Below, piece by piece: positions 25,501 to 33,129 of a DNA stretch of 64,000 nt. Origin of the DNA: Schistosoma mansoni. Lineage: Eukaryota > Platyhelminthes > Trematoda > Strigeidida > Schistosomatidae. Each line of letters opens with the position of its first letter. The first letter of the stretch is position 1. The DNA lies in assembly GCF_000237925.1 (NCBI RefSeq), contig NW_017386031.1, positions 992,001 to 1,056,000 of the forward strand, written 5' to 3'. The position numbers and the translations under genes are program-made. The notes under the pieces are model-generated. The model was not told the DNA's origin, searched no databases, and worked only from the letters and a program-made list of their open reading frames with translations.

Positions 25501-26723
25501 AACCCCAACAAAGTTGTGAATACTTCCGGAATGCATTAATCTAATAATTAATCACCTCACTGACTAATGTCGTGTACTATTCTGATTACAACTAGTTTTC
25601 CAGTTTTCTCTTACACCAGTTATTATTGCACTCCAAGGAAAGTTGTGGCTAAACTTAAAAAGTTAATGACTTGAAAACACAATGGGACTGGAGAACTTCA
25701 AAACTAATACAAAATTATTATCCAGTTTACTAAGGTCCTAGAAAACTATCCACTTAGTATATACTTTAACGCTTTTAAGTCAAGTTAACTAGTTCCATCG
25801 AAAGACCTATGGAAGGTAGATTTTAAAAAATCAATAGATAAACTTGTATAACTTATATATTAACTTGTATATTATATTCGTCAAACAATCTCGATCGGGA
25901 TACCGTTGAAAAGGAGAAAGAATATGATAGATGTTTTCCTTCAAAAAAATGGATTAATTAATCCATTAAGTACTTGAATGTGAGGGACACTCTATGTGAG
26001 AGAACTAATGATACTACACCTGCTTCGGTTTGGGCACCCGGGCAGTATCACAGCCCTCACACAAATCAAATGAGATTTGTGTGGCGCATATGTATCTGGT
26101 GCCCCTTTGCACTAATATTTATGTGTTTAAATAAATGAATAAAATAATGATACTACACACAAGCTAAACAGAAATAGTTATTAAGACGAGGCTCTCCAGA
26201 AGTATGAAATCGCAACCACACCATAGGTCACGCCCAGGACCTTGATGTCTCATCCCGAACACTCAACTATCAGGATAGCTGAGATAGTATCCAACTTTTC
26301 AGTGGTACCCCAAATGAGACCGATTAGTAGTGAATATTACCCATAAATAAAATCCATCTCCACATAATCTCATAAATTAAAAGAAAGCGACTTACAACAA
26401 TAAGGACATACTTCATTTTTCTTAGAGAATGAATCGTAAAAGCCCAAAATAAGTACAACTTCAATGTTGTTTGATTGACTGCCATATATTTCAGGTATTT
26501 TATAACCGAGTGAGTAAAAATCGGTGGTATTTGAAAATTTTGATTTTTGATTTCTCAGTAGAGTGAGTTCAGTTAATTCAGAAGGGATAAACATAAAAGT
26601 TTTTCGCTTTGTTTTATCCATACATCTGCTGGTAATTCGAAAGGCAACTGTAAAAATGTAGAACGAGTAATGATGAATTTTAAGATATAAATATAAACGT
26701 TCTAAGGTCAGTTGGAAATTCAT
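3996..26723 (-). CDS. PIGQ: GPI1/PIG-Q: subunit Q of phosphatidylinositol N-acetylglucosaminyltransferase (3'-incomplete, seven exons)
   Basis: PIG-Q/Gpi1 is a membrane subunit of the ER complex that adds GlcNAc to phosphatidylinositol, the first step of GPI-anchor synthesis. Seven exons join in phase at GT/AG borders: 26723-26396, 24492-24423, 22441-22139, 18568-17818, 12753-12619, 12358-12225 and 4455-3996 (2181 nt, 727 codons, no stop yet). Family-specific blocks are KPAGLKIN and [14 protein letters not shown] (about 495-529), [20 protein letters not shown] (about 554-573) and [18 protein letters not shown] (about 588-605), all matching the human protein as I remember it. Several hydrophobic membrane segments follow the expected pattern. 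Exons 5-7 are secure. Exons 1-4 rest on phase-compatible splice sites and weaker similarity. The start could be ATG 26723 or 26621. A Ser/Thr/Asn-rich stretch in exon 4 and about 85 extra residues in exon 7 are unusual. The C-terminal exon(s) were not found in 1-3990 and probably lie outside the window. Confidence 0.82.
4672..4895 (+). repeat. SINE-B: tRNA-like head plus hammerhead
   Basis: SINE-B is the name used here for units with a tRNA-like head (GGTTCAGTGGTCTATCGG, GGTTCGAATC) followed by CTGAGGAGTC...GGACGAAACGGCCGTC and a conserved CAACTATGAAAATACT tail. In this copy the ribozyme (4751-4812) has a small insertion in stem I. Confidence 0.8.
5949..6222 (+). mobile_element. SR2-like LINE 3' end
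   Basis: A 5'-truncated copy reading [17 protein letters not shown], then [14 protein letters not shown], ending in TGACTGAC-type tail repeats. It keeps the frame that the full-length copy has lost. Confidence 0.88.
6335..6815. repeat. Dispersed 480-bp repeat, copy 1 (partner at 13500)
   Basis: ACCATTCATATACACATTTA through AATGTCAATGGCGAACCTC is over 90 percent identical by eye to 13500-14015. No reading frame, no tRNA-like head and no tail that would classify it. The 5' part carries several CAGTACAGC(T/C)CAATC motifs as short degenerate repeats. Confidence 0.85.
6871..6965 (+). repeat. SINE-B upstream scrap
   Basis: TTCTAGTAAGAAGCAATGAC to GATGGATGTGTTGCTCAA matches the upstream part of the copies at 20996 and 56128; no ribozyme follows. 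Confidence 0.55.
7200..7775 (-). mobile_element. Perere-3-like LINE 3' end
   Basis: Tail of TTAC/AAGT repeats at 7206-7232. The minus strand reads [18 protein letters not shown] and [21 protein letters not shown] 5'-truncated insertion. Confidence 0.88.
8287..9462 (+). mobile_element. Internally deleted SR2-like LINE
   Basis: The 5' leader and N-terminus (8785-9240: [11 protein letters not shown] to GVAGVGIVL) match the full-length element. After about 9250 the sequence jumps to the [19 protein letters not shown] region some 2 kb further along in the parent. A short unmatched stretch lies at the join. The copy stops soon after, without a 3' tail. Confidence 0.88.
9657..9850 (+). repeat. SINE-B copy with intact-looking hammerhead
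   Basis: tRNA-like head at 9660-9730. Hammerhead at 9747-9801: stem I AGCACTG/TAGTGCT, core CTGAGGAG, stem II GTCC/GGAC, GAAAC, and cleavage triplet GTC. All helices pair. In PIGQ intron 6. Confidence 0.85.
9883..9999. mobile_element. 117-bp element with 20-bp terminal inverted repeats
   Basis: AATAATATACTTGTAATATC at the left and its complement, with one mismatch, at 9980-9999. Inside, the minus strand reads CTGAAGAGGTAGC, then CTCACGAAATGTC, a hammerhead-like arrangement. It may be a small MITE or a Penelope-type terminal unit. Confidence 0.55.
10882..10942 (-). ncRNA. Degraded hammerhead ribozyme (Sm-alpha-like)
   Basis: The minus strand has AGGACGAAACACACGTTCTGG, but the first core box reads CTGGTAAG. 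A tRNA-like B box and a cluster of terminal repeats lie within 100 bp (10960-11040), as in schistosome Sm-alpha SINEs. Confidence 0.65.
11084..11602 (-). repeat. SINE-A copy, full length
   Basis: Inverted, with the tail at 11088-11110 and the 5' end near 11600. In PIGQ intron 6. A further 80-bp SINE-A scrap lies at 11700-11782. Confidence 0.9.
11800..12000 (-). repeat. Sm-alpha-like SINE with tRNA-like head and hammerhead
   Basis: The minus strand begins with a tRNA-like head (AATAGCTCAGTGGTAAC, GATCGAATCC) and ends with a hammerhead at 11821-11880: CTGACGAG, GCACGAAAC, GTC. Stem I (ACCTTG with CAGGGT) pairs throughout, and stem II has one mismatch. Confidence 0.8.
12166..12192 (+). repeat. 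(ATT)n microsatellite
   Basis: About nine ATT units, in PIGQ intron 6 just downstream of exon 6. Confidence 0.9.
12225..12358 (-). CDS. PIGQ: PIGQ exon 6 (membrane segment)
   Basis: The acceptor TATTCAAG and donor GTAAGT frame 134 nt that read as a hydrophobic segment ending [20 protein letters not shown]. It aligns with the human stretch ending DIIALLTFHIYCFYVY. The 260-bp intron upstream is full of simple TA/ATT repeats. Confidence 0.85.
12619..12753 (-). CDS. PIGQ: PIGQ exon 5 (AGLK block)
   Basis: This 135-nt phase-0 exon follows a very T-rich tract ending CAG. It encodes a block shared with human [22 protein letters not shown], then [14 protein letters not shown]. The donor used here is GTAACA after AWRSY; reading on would add only 13 residues before a stop. 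Confidence 0.85.
12825..12868 (+). repeat. (TA)n microsatellite, left flank of SINE-A
   Basis: About 21 TA units; the matching tract is at 13377-13412. Confidence 0.95.
12869..13376 (+). repeat. SINE-A copy inside a TA microsatellite
   Basis: Full length, flanked on both sides by (TA)n tracts (12825-12868 and 13377-13412). The copy lies about 115 bp upstream (in gene orientation) of the PIGQ exon 5 start. Confidence 0.92.
13377..13412 (+). repeat. (TA)n microsatellite, right flank of SINE-A
   Basis: About 17 TA units directly after the SINE-A tail GTTTAAATA. Confidence 0.95.
13500..14015. repeat. Dispersed 480-bp repeat, copy 2
   Basis: The partner of 6335-6815. The degenerate GTACAGCTCAATC motifs at 13550-13640 are more numerous here. 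Confidence 0.85.
14278..14410 (-). repeat. SINE-B copy, degraded
   Basis: Inverted, with a recognisable ACCTGGAGGCACTGGATGA edge and a tRNA-like B box (CTCGAACCCAGAACC). The ribozyme core is mutated. Confidence 0.65.
15065..15250 (-). repeat. Sm-alpha-like SINE with conserved hammerhead core
   Basis: tRNA-like head, then a hammerhead at 15097-15150: CTGATGAG, stem II GTGC/GCAC, GAAAC, a short CCGG loop and the GTC cleavage triplet. All core nucleotides are present and stem I is partly paired. Confidence 0.82.
15680..15775 (-). repeat. tRNA-like SINE scrap, third type
   Basis: Shares the GCATGAACCAAAGTAGGTG...GGGTTCAAACTTGGGA core with 40040-40200. It has the form of an A box/B box remnant on the minus strand. 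Confidence 0.45.
16530..16672 (+). repeat. SINE-B copy, degraded
   Basis: tRNA-like head (AGTGATCTGGAGGTTAAG), then CTAAGGAGTCTCATACTAGG and ACAAAATCGGCC. The hammerhead core has been lost. It directly precedes the inverted-repeat element at 16709. Confidence 0.7.
16995..17083 (+). repeat. 52-bp tandem repeat entering the gap
   Basis: AGAGGTAGTTGAGAACAATT and its copy start at 16995 and 17047, with GGGTGGGTTACGTAAT at the end of each. The run is cut by the gap, so the copy number is unknown. Confidence 0.8.
17084..17283. other. Assembly gap (200 N)
   Basis: Exactly 200 undetermined bases, probably a placeholder length, placed at the centre of an inverted repeat next to a tandem array. These are typical reasons for assembly failure. 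Confidence 0.99.
17620..17768 (-). repeat. SINE-B copy with intact-looking hammerhead
   Basis: Minus strand, hammerhead at 17659-17712: stem I GCACTG/CAGTGC (perfect), CTGAGGAG, stem II GTCT/GGAC, GAAAC, GGCC loop, GTC. It ends about 50 bp from the PIGQ exon 4 donor. Confidence 0.85.
17818..18568 (-). CDS. PIGQ: PIGQ candidate exon 4, with Thr/Ser/Asn-rich insert
   Basis: A strong pyrimidine-tract acceptor (CTCTCTCCTTAG) and a GTGAGT donor bound 751 nt that stay open throughout. The exon opens [20 protein letters not shown], runs through a low-complexity Ser/Thr/Asn stretch, then a hydrophobic segment ([17 protein letters not shown]), a His cluster and a poly-Thr tract. It ends phase 0 at YRYIE, exactly the phase exon 5 needs. 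The poly-Thr tract and His cluster come from trinucleotide-like repeats in the DNA. Confidence 0.6.
18632..19140 (-). mobile_element. RTE-like LINE 3' fragment, subfamily B
   Basis: Minus-strand frames read [36 protein letters not shown] and [17 protein letters not shown], ending in the GTACGTAC tail. It lies in PIGQ intron 3, just upstream of candidate exon 4. Confidence 0.85.
19248..19735 (+). mobile_element. Possible solo LTR-like repeat with AT microsatellite
   Basis: Begins TGTTGGGGATGTTAAATCCC and contains an (AT)n tract at 19470-19502, with no coding frame. Its start resembles an LTR edge, but no partner copy is in the window. Confidence 0.25.
19920..20990. other. No gene or recognisable element
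   Basis: AT-rich DNA in PIGQ intron 3, with only short reading frames that have no family signature. Confidence 0.5.
20996..21315 (+). repeat. SINE-B copy with long upstream part
   Basis: Begins AGTTCTAGTAAGAAGCCATG (shared with 6871 and partly with 56128). The tRNA-like head follows at 21130-21190, then a mutated hammerhead (CCGAGGAG) at 21211-21268. Confidence 0.75.
21760..21908 (-). repeat. SINE-B copy, degraded
   Basis: Inverted. The edge AACCTGGAAGTTTTACATAG and head GCTTAACCTCCAGACCACTG are recognisable, but the ribozyme core is not intact. Confidence 0.65.
22139..22441 (-). CDS. PIGQ: PIGQ candidate exon 3
   Basis: The acceptor is a long pyrimidine tract ending ATTATAG and the donor is GTAAGT. 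The frame reads [14 protein letters not shown], then [18 protein letters not shown] and [16 protein letters not shown], ending in phase 2 for exon 4. Similarity to known PIG-Q proteins is weak here. The link is by splice phase and position. Confidence 0.55.
22565..23083 (+). repeat. SINE-A copy, full length
   Basis: From CCCCCAAATGCCCTGG to GTGTTTAAATAAATAAATAA. In PIGQ intron 2, close to candidate exon 3. Confidence 0.92.
23283..23830. repeat. Dispersed repeat, copy 1 (partner at 62762)
   Basis: Begins with a TTTATTTACTATTTAC-type edge and ends CTAGACGTTAGCAATCC. It shares long stretches with 62762-63400, such as the GACAATGTGGGATTCACTGG versus CCATGTGAAATTCATTGGGG segment. It has no convincing coding frame. 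Confidence 0.65.
23835..24130 (-). mobile_element. RTE-like LINE internal fragment
   Basis: Reads [20 protein letters not shown], then [15 protein letters not shown] and AVLLHDCET: the YLGS...LLYGCET segment of the RT thumb of yet another subfamily. Confidence 0.75.
24423..24492 (-). CDS. PIGQ: PIGQ candidate 70-nt exon 2
   Basis: A pyrimidine-rich acceptor ending TTTAG and a GTAAGT donor frame a 70-nt stretch reading [20 protein letters not shown]. It starts with 2 nt and ends with 2 nt of split codons. That is exactly what is needed to connect exon 1 (phase 1) to exon 3 (which begins with 1 nt). It is too short to appear as a stand-alone reading frame. Confidence 0.5.
24945..25010 (+). ncRNA. 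Sm-alpha-like hammerhead, core altered
   Basis: ACATCCAT, CTGACGAGTCCCAAATGGGA, then CAAAATGCGCGTCCTGGAT. Stems I and II pair well, but the GAAA box reads CAAAA in phase with the family pattern, so cleavage is probably lost. Confidence 0.75.
25020..26010. other. No gene or recognisable element
   Basis: AT-rich intron 1 of the candidate PIGQ gene; no long frame and no repeat shared with the rest of the window. Confidence 0.5.
26017..26148 (+). repeat. SINE-A 3' end
   Basis: The last 130 bp, from CCTGCTTCGGTTTGGGC to the AAATAAAT tail; 5'-truncated, as expected for target-primed insertion. Confidence 0.9.
26396..26723 (-). CDS. PIGQ: PIGQ candidate exon 1 (residues 1-109)
   Basis: The reading frame is open from an upstream stop near 26905, and the first in-frame ATG is 26723. 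A second ATG at 26621 gives [16 protein letters not shown], which resembles the FxPSxL start usual for Gpi1 proteins and may be the true start. Next comes a hydrophobic strand, [11 protein letters not shown]. The exon ends at a GTAAGT donor in phase 1, which fits the 70-nt exon at 24423-24492. Assignment to PIGQ is inferred from phase chaining and the weak N-terminal pattern. Confidence 0.5.
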
Positions 26724-26936
26724 GTCGAACTTCAGTGGTTTAAGAATAATAATTTTAATATGTTTGGTTGACAAGTCTTGTGATAAAAGAGATCCTCGTA
26801 AAATGTTTTGTCCGAATTCTAGAATTCGTGAGTAGGATGAGCCGATATTCTTTCGTGTATGGCTCGCAATTAACCTCTTTAACCTGTATTTATCAATTCA
26901 TATTATTTCTTTAAACAGAAGTATACTAGTCACTCG

Positions 26937-27108
26937 ATGGGAACTTTGTCTATGAAGATAAATGAACACTGGACAGCACGGTTAATGAACGGTACCGGTG
27001 ATTGCATACGAGACCGACTCAATAGATATTGGTTTATCGCCATGTACAAGATGAACAGAAACCTATCGAGAGCAGCATTGTCATTTATGAAGTTTGATTT
27101 TACGTATG
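26937..27108 (+). CDS. Unrecognised short open exon, divergent from PIGQ
   Basis: An ATG at 26937 opens MGTLSMKINEHWTARLMNGT, then RDRLNRYWFIAMYKMNRNLS, and runs to a GTATGT donor-like site after KFDFT. The region lies head to head with candidate PIGQ exon 1, about 215 bp from its ATG. An acceptor-like TTTAAACAG precedes it at about 26920, so it could be an internal exon. I do not recognise the protein and found no downstream exon. Confidence 0.25.
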
Positions 27109-27554
27109 TATTTCGTTCGCTCTTTTAATACTATAAATCAGTCTTAGCCACCTTGTTAAGCTTTCGATCCAAACAGATCTACACGTTTTTGCCATCTCGT
27201 TCTTTAATTAAATCTCATTTTCAAACTTATCGTGTTATGCGACCGAATTCCATAATTATCCTTTACCTAGTTTGTATGGCGTTTCATTTCAGCTTGAATA
27301 GGCCTTGACCAAATAGCATTTAGGCACTATAGCTGACGTAGTGAGACTATAATTTGTAGACGACCTTTGATTGCTGCCAGTGACCTTGAGAACGTTCATA
27401 AGTTATGACCTCACCGGTTGTTCTTCTCTAACATTTTTTTAAAGCATTAGAATATGGATTTGTAAAAATCATCCTTAGTCACTCAAACATTTTTCCGAGA
27501 TACGTTTCAGTTAAATTTATCTATGACGGCATGCAAAAGAAACAGGACTTTTCT

Positions 27555-27930
27555 TTAAAGACTATATGGATCGAAGGAAGGCCATTTGCAGATTCGTTTA
27601 GAAGGTGGAATATTTCCCCAGTAACTCAGCCCTGAATAAAAACTGCTCGAAATCAAAGTGCTAACATGTAGCTCTTTGTGTCTAACCAGGTGCTTGAAGT
27701 ATTGGGGAAGAGCGAGGACCAGTGAGAAAAGCTCGAGAAGAATAGAGCATGGGAAAAAGTGAGCCAACGTCCAACTTAGTGTATAGGTTACGCCTACATG
27801 TTGTGATAATAGAGATAGATACCAATAAGAAATAATATGATATTAAAATAAATCGACAACTTACCGACAAAATATGGGATTTCAAACTCGTCACGAACCT
27901 TGAACTTAAATTCAGCACCTACTTCTTCAG
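27555..27930 (-). CDS. Possible two-exon coding piece with a 71-bp intron, unidentified
   Basis: On the minus strand GAEFKFKVRDEFEIPYFV meets a GTAAGT donor after 27865. An acceptor before 27793 restores the frame into a hydrophobic stretch (TLSWTLAHFFPC, LELFSLVLALPQYF) ending SFDPYSL and a stop at 27555. Tiny introns are common near the 5' ends of schistosome genes. It lies immediately 3' of a CR1-like LINE relic and could be noncoding repeat tail read by chance. Confidence 0.2.
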
Positions 27931-27959
27931 CCTTCAAATGATTTCAAAATAGCACAGAG

Positions 27960-29580
27960 GTCAGTTTCAGTTTCACTTTGGAAAGGACAGAAGGCTGGGT
28001 GGAATGTGCTAGTCCTAATAATGGTGGTCTCTCTGTCTATCCTAATTTTTTTATTGAGCCGACGGATGGACATTCAATCACGTACTGAGGTAATGAATTC
28101 CATTCGTCGATGATTAAATGAGAAAGTTGATAGTCAGTTGACAGGTAATTTGTTCTAGGTTCACAAACTTTTCAATGGTGTTCTCGTAGATTCTCTGTTT
28201 TGGGATACAAGTGAGGGCACATCGGTTACAAATTTAGCAATAGCTAATTTAAAAACTGTTATCAAGTTGTCTCTGTTCTTCTATATGACAAAAGAAATAG
28301 ATTTAGCTTAGCTAGTCGAGCATCACACCAGAGCTTAGTTTCTGTTCTCTGAAGCTTTTTTAATGACTCACTGTCTCTTTTTGCGTAGGCGGTAGCTGCT
28401 TGTTAAGGACTCAATAATACTATGCAGTGTCGGTTACTATGTTAAGCCTATATACCCTTATTCTAGATACTAAACAGGTCAATTCATCCACTATTCTTAA
28501 GTCAAACTTATTGATCATATGGTTTTAAGACGTCTGGCAGCTATCGCACGACAGCGTGCAGTAGGTTTTGAGTCTCGACTAATGATGGCTGCTAAATCAT
28601 TGTATGTCTGAACAACAGATAGATCACAGTTATTTACCGTGTATGCAACTGTTCCATGGTGACCAATATACATCACAATGCACTTGGAAGCTTTTATCGG
28701 TAACTGCCAAATTTTAGAGCAGTCAGATGATTTCTCCAGGTCCTTTAGTAGCTCAAAACTATCAACTTCACTTTGTATCGTTCTTCATATCTTGACATCA
28801 TCAGTGTGTAACAAAGCCGATGATGATTGGAGACTAGTAGGGTCGTTTACGTACAGGAGAGGCAACACTGACCCCAAACTATACCCTGAGGCATTCTGAT
28901 AAGCAATTCTCCAGCTAAACAACATTGAGTTCACCCATACTCTTTGTTGACGCCAAACTAAGAAGTCCTTTATCCACACTAATAAATTGCCTCCAATCCC
29001 GATATTACCTATATAACAGTTGGTTGTGAAGAACTTTGTCAAAAACCTCGCTGAAGTCAGTGTAGGTTATTTCTACGGGTAAATTTTGGAATTTAAGATG
29101 GCACTAACATTTACGGTCTACTAATAAGTCAGTGGGGCATCAATTACCTGTTCTAAAGCCATGTTGCTTTTCAGAAAGAATCCTGTCTTTGTCATGATAC
29201 TTAAACAGCTCCTTCTCAATGATCTTTTCTTAAATTTCATCAACCACGCTGGTAAAGCACACAGGTCGACAGCTTTCATGTTTTTGTCTCGTTATTTTTC
29301 CAAAGATAGAACTTACTATGGCATTCTTTCAGTTTCTTGGTAATCAACCTTTGGTTGCGAATAGATTAAAACTTATGCTTAAGGGATTTGCGACAAAATT
29401 TGCTTATTCACTTAATAATCTAGAAAGCATTTCATCAGGTCCCATAGATTTGCCCACATCAAGCTTATTAGGCAGATCAAAGGCGTCGAGTTCGTTAATG
29501 GACACAGGATATAGTGTTTCTAAAGGGATACTTGTATGAACTGAATGGAAGGATATCTATACAAATATACGTTGCTGATA
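27960..29580 (-). mobile_element. CR1/jockey-like LINE relic
   Basis: Minus-strand pieces in several frames show FDKVLHNQLLYR, LLVWIKDFLVWRQQRVWVNS, GSVLPLLYVNDPTS, a degraded FADD box (HTDDVKIW) and the C-terminal signature WNSLPQYVIECPSVGSIKKL. Several frameshifts and stops make it inactive. Its 5' half is missing. Confidence 0.75.
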
Positions 29581-30402
29581 TAGTTTGAGAATACATGAGC
29601 TCTACCATGGTCTTATTTACCTACGTACGCCTGTTACCCCCCGTCAAGGGGCATAGGCCGCTCACCAGCATTCGCCATCCAACTCTATTCTGAGTCTTCC
29701 TTTCCAGTTCTTTCCAGTTGCCATTCATTCTTTTCATATCGGCTTCTATTTCCCGGCGTTATGTGTTCTTTGGCCTCCCTCTTTTCCGCTTCCCTTCCGG
29801 ATCCCAAGTTAGGTATTGCCTTGTAATGCACATTAGTGATTTCCTTAATGTACGTCCGATCCACTTCCAACATCTTTTCCTAATTTCCGATTCAGCTGGA
29901 AGCTGGTTGCTGTTGCTGATGTTATCCGATCAATGAATGTTGAGTATCTTGCGTAAACAACTGTTTATAAATACTTGTGCCTTCTTCACGATGGATTTAG
30001 TAGTTCTCCACGTTTCAGCTTCATACAGTAGGACTGTCTTGACGTTCGTAATGAAGATTCTGACTTTGAAATTAGTTAACAGTTGTTTTGAGTTCCATAT
30101 GTTCTTCAGTTGTAGAAATGCTGCCCTTGCTTTGCCAATCCTCGCCTTTACATCTGCATCCGATCCTCCTTGTTTATCGACGATGCTCCCCAGGTACGTG
30201 AATCTTTCCACCTCTTCCAGAGTTTCGCCATCAAGTGTGATTGTGTTGGTGTTCTCTGTGTTGTATTTGATAATCTCGCTTTTTTCTTTGTGTATTTTGA
30301 GACCTGATGATGCAGAAACTGCTGCTACATTTGTTGTCTTCGTCTGTATTTGTTCGTGTGTATGGGAGAGGAAGGCTAGGTCATCTGCGAAGTCCAAATC
30401 GC

Positions 30403-31371
30403 CTAGTTGATTCCGAGAAGTCCATCAGATGTCGAAGTCTTCATAATCCAGTCAAACACCAGTAAAAAGAGGAATGGGGAGAGTAGACAGCCTTGTCTGA
30501 CTCCGGTCCCTACTGGAAATGCATCTGTTAGCTGTCCTTCATGCACAACTCTGCACTGAAGTCCATCGTATGAGTTTTGGATAATGTTGTTAATCTTCTG
30601 AGGAACTTCATAGTGTCGAAGACGTTTCCATAATGTTCTCCTGTCCACGCTGTCAAACGCCTTCTCATAGTCAATGGAGTTGACGTATAGTGATGAGTTC
30701 CACTCAACTGATTGTTCAACGATGATCCGTAGTGTCGCAATCTGGTCTGTGCACGACCGATCCTTACGGAATCCAGCCTGATGATCCCTAAGTTCGGCGT
30801 CTACTGCGTCTTTCATCCGATTCAGCAGCACTCTGTTGAAAAGTTTTCCTGGTACTGATAACAAACTGATGCCTCTGTAGTTCTCACATTGACTCAGATC
30901 TCCTTTCTTTGGTATCTTGATGAGATATCCTTCTTTCCAGTCCATTGGCACTTGTTCCTCTTCCCAAATCTTGTTGAATAGAAGGTGAAGCATATTTGCA
31001 GTTATTTCAATGTCTGACTTCAGTGCTTCTACTGGTATATTATCAGGTCCTGCCGCCTTCCCACTTTTGATTTGTCTGATGGCCATCTTGACTTCTTCGA
31101 TCGTTGGTGGAGTGACATCTATTGGAAGGTCGGTGTGTGCTGCTTCGATGTCCGATGGATTCAGTGGGGCTGGTCCGTTCAGCAGTTCCTCGAAATATTC
31201 TGCCCATCTTTTCCTCTGTCCTTGAATCTCAGTGATTGTCTTTCCTTCTTTGTCCTTGACTGGTCTTTCTTGTTTACTGTATCTCCCTGCCAATTTCTTC
31301 GTTGTATCATATAGTTGTCTCATATTCCCTTCTCTTGCAGCTTTTTCCGCCGTCGTTGCTAGTTCTCCCAT
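30403..31371 (-). pseudogene. Reverse transcriptase domain of the Perere-3-like LINE
   Basis: A 322-residue open stretch covers RT fingers and palm from KRWAEYFEELLNGPAP to FDWIMKTSTSDGLLG. The catalytic box follows in another frame as DFADD. It lacks its own endonuclease because of the upstream frame change. Confidence 0.9.
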
Positions 31372-32101
31372 ATATTTCTACTTGTCGGCTTTTCTTCACT
31401 TCCTTGTATGCTTCTGCGTAGTCTGCTTGTGTTTTGACTTTCTCTGCTCGTGTTCGGCTGTTGTTAATTGCTAGTTTCTTGTTCTTCCTTTCTTTAATTT
31501 TGTCCAGGGTTCCCATAGAGATCCATTCCTCATGATGATGCTTCTTAGGACCGGGAACCTCCTGACACGTTGAAGTTAGTGCTTCTTTTATCCCTTTCCA
31601 GTTGTCCTCCAAAGTAGTTTCTTGTTCATTCAGTAGGTCCTGTAGAACTTGGAACCTGTTGTTGAGAGTTATCTTGAATTCGTGTAGCTTATCAATATCT
31701 CGAAGGAAGGCTGTACTGAACCTTTGTAGTGCTGACCTTCGGAATTTTTTGTTGATACAGATGTGATCTATCTGGTTCTCTGTGGTGTGGTCCGGTGAGA
31801 TCCATGTAGCTTTGTGTATGCGCTTGTGTGGGAATATTGTGTCGCCTATAACCCATTTGTTGGATGCGCATAGATTTGCAAGTCTCTCCCCATTTTCATT
31901 TCTCTCTCCTAGTCCATGTCGTCCCATTATATCTTCATATCCTGTATTGTCCACTCCGACTTTAGCATTTAGATCTCCCATCAGGATGGTGAGGTCCTTT
32001 CGTGAGCACTTCTCTATAATTGATTGAAGCCTTTCATAGAACTGATCTTTATCGTCGTCTTTGCTATCATTGGTGGGTGCATAACATTGGATAACATTCA
32101 T
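31307..32101 (-). pseudogene. Endonuclease domain of the Perere-3-like LINE
   Basis: A 264-residue open stretch with YAPTND, GDLNAKVG, WISPDHTTENQIDHI and the linker to RT (GTLDKIKERKNKKLA). It is frame-shifted relative to both neighbours. Confidence 0.88.
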
Positions 32102-32559
32102 TGTGGCTCCCTCTTTCTTTGTTCTGAAAGATGCTTTGATTATCCTGGGTCCATGAGATTCTCATCCTACAAGTGCATTTTCTGCTTCTCTGGACAGCAT
32201 TAGAGCAACTCCCCTTCGTGACCGGAGTACGGAAGCATCTCTCCTGTATCTAGCCTTTGTTGTCCAGTTTGTGTCCAATGGGTTTCGCTGATTCCGAGTA
32301 CTGCCAAGTTGGATCTCCTAATTTCCATTGCTATTTGGCTGGTCTTTCCTGTCTCCCACATTGTCCGGACGTTCCATGTACCTATAAAGAGTGTTGCTCT
32401 GGTTGTTAGAAGGTGCAACTCCAGGCTCAACCCTCCTCCTTTACTCGGGCTTGGGACCGGCAGTAACTCTAGAAGAGCTACAGGCGGAGTTTCTACCACG
32501 GTTGTTCTCTACCAATGATGAACTACTACTGTCGTTACCCAGTCTCGTGCTCCTTTAAG

Positions 32560-33125
32560 GAGCTCAATATACTTGAAACATAGTAAACACTTATTCAGAT
32601 TCACAATCATATGATGACTCTTCATGACAAATTGGAAAATTTTTTCATGTAGGCTGATGCAAAGCTCAAAGTTTATGTGACAGTTATATGCATCAATCTA
32701 CATAAATATCTCATGGTGCGACTTCACGAAAAATCTTGTAAGCTAAGCCGCTACTCCATTCAATCTCAACCCCAGTAATTTATAAATACTTCCATTTTTC
32801 TCTCAATTCTCAGATGTCGTGTATATCATTGTAAGAGCCAAACTAAGGGTAAATAACGGTTCTGAATTTCAGTATAAATACAAATGTACATTATTACTTA
32901 AACGAATAATACCGCTCAGTTATTCAACCAACAAATGTTCCCTCAATAATCGATCTAAATTACAATAAATAGGCAAGTTGATAAGGAATGTAGGAAAATT
33001 ACCGAGCGCACCAAAAAATAAGTGTTATTATATCCTTTCTGAATAGATTACGTAAAAATCCGTTTAAAAGATTGTTGTATCCCGAAGAGAATTATGAATG
33101 GTAACTTTTGAGGACTATTTATGGA
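32560..33125. other. No gene or recognisable element
   Basis: Intergenic AT-rich DNA upstream of the Perere-3-like LINE; nothing supported. Confidence 0.5.
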
Positions 33126-33129
33126 TCAG

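Larger units (their letters stand above)
29613..32555 (-). mobile_element. Nearly full-length RTE LINE, Perere-3/SR3-like, frame-broken
   Basis: In order on the minus strand: endonuclease start LFIGTWNVRTMWETGK and LAVLGISETHWTQTG (32499-32200); NVIQCYAPTND, LMGDLNAKVG and QIDHICINKKFRR (32101-31307); RT with SGKAAGPDNIPVEALK, IPKKGDLSQCENYRG, HQAGFRKDRSCTDQI, YEKAFDSVDR and GVRQGCLLSPFLF (31371-30403); LDFADDLAFLS, FTYLGSIVDKQGGSD and KNIWNSKQ (30410-29930); and a C-terminal piece (29873-29685). At least four frame changes separate these parts. The 3' end near 29613 has the short TTAC-type tail. Confidence 0.92.
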
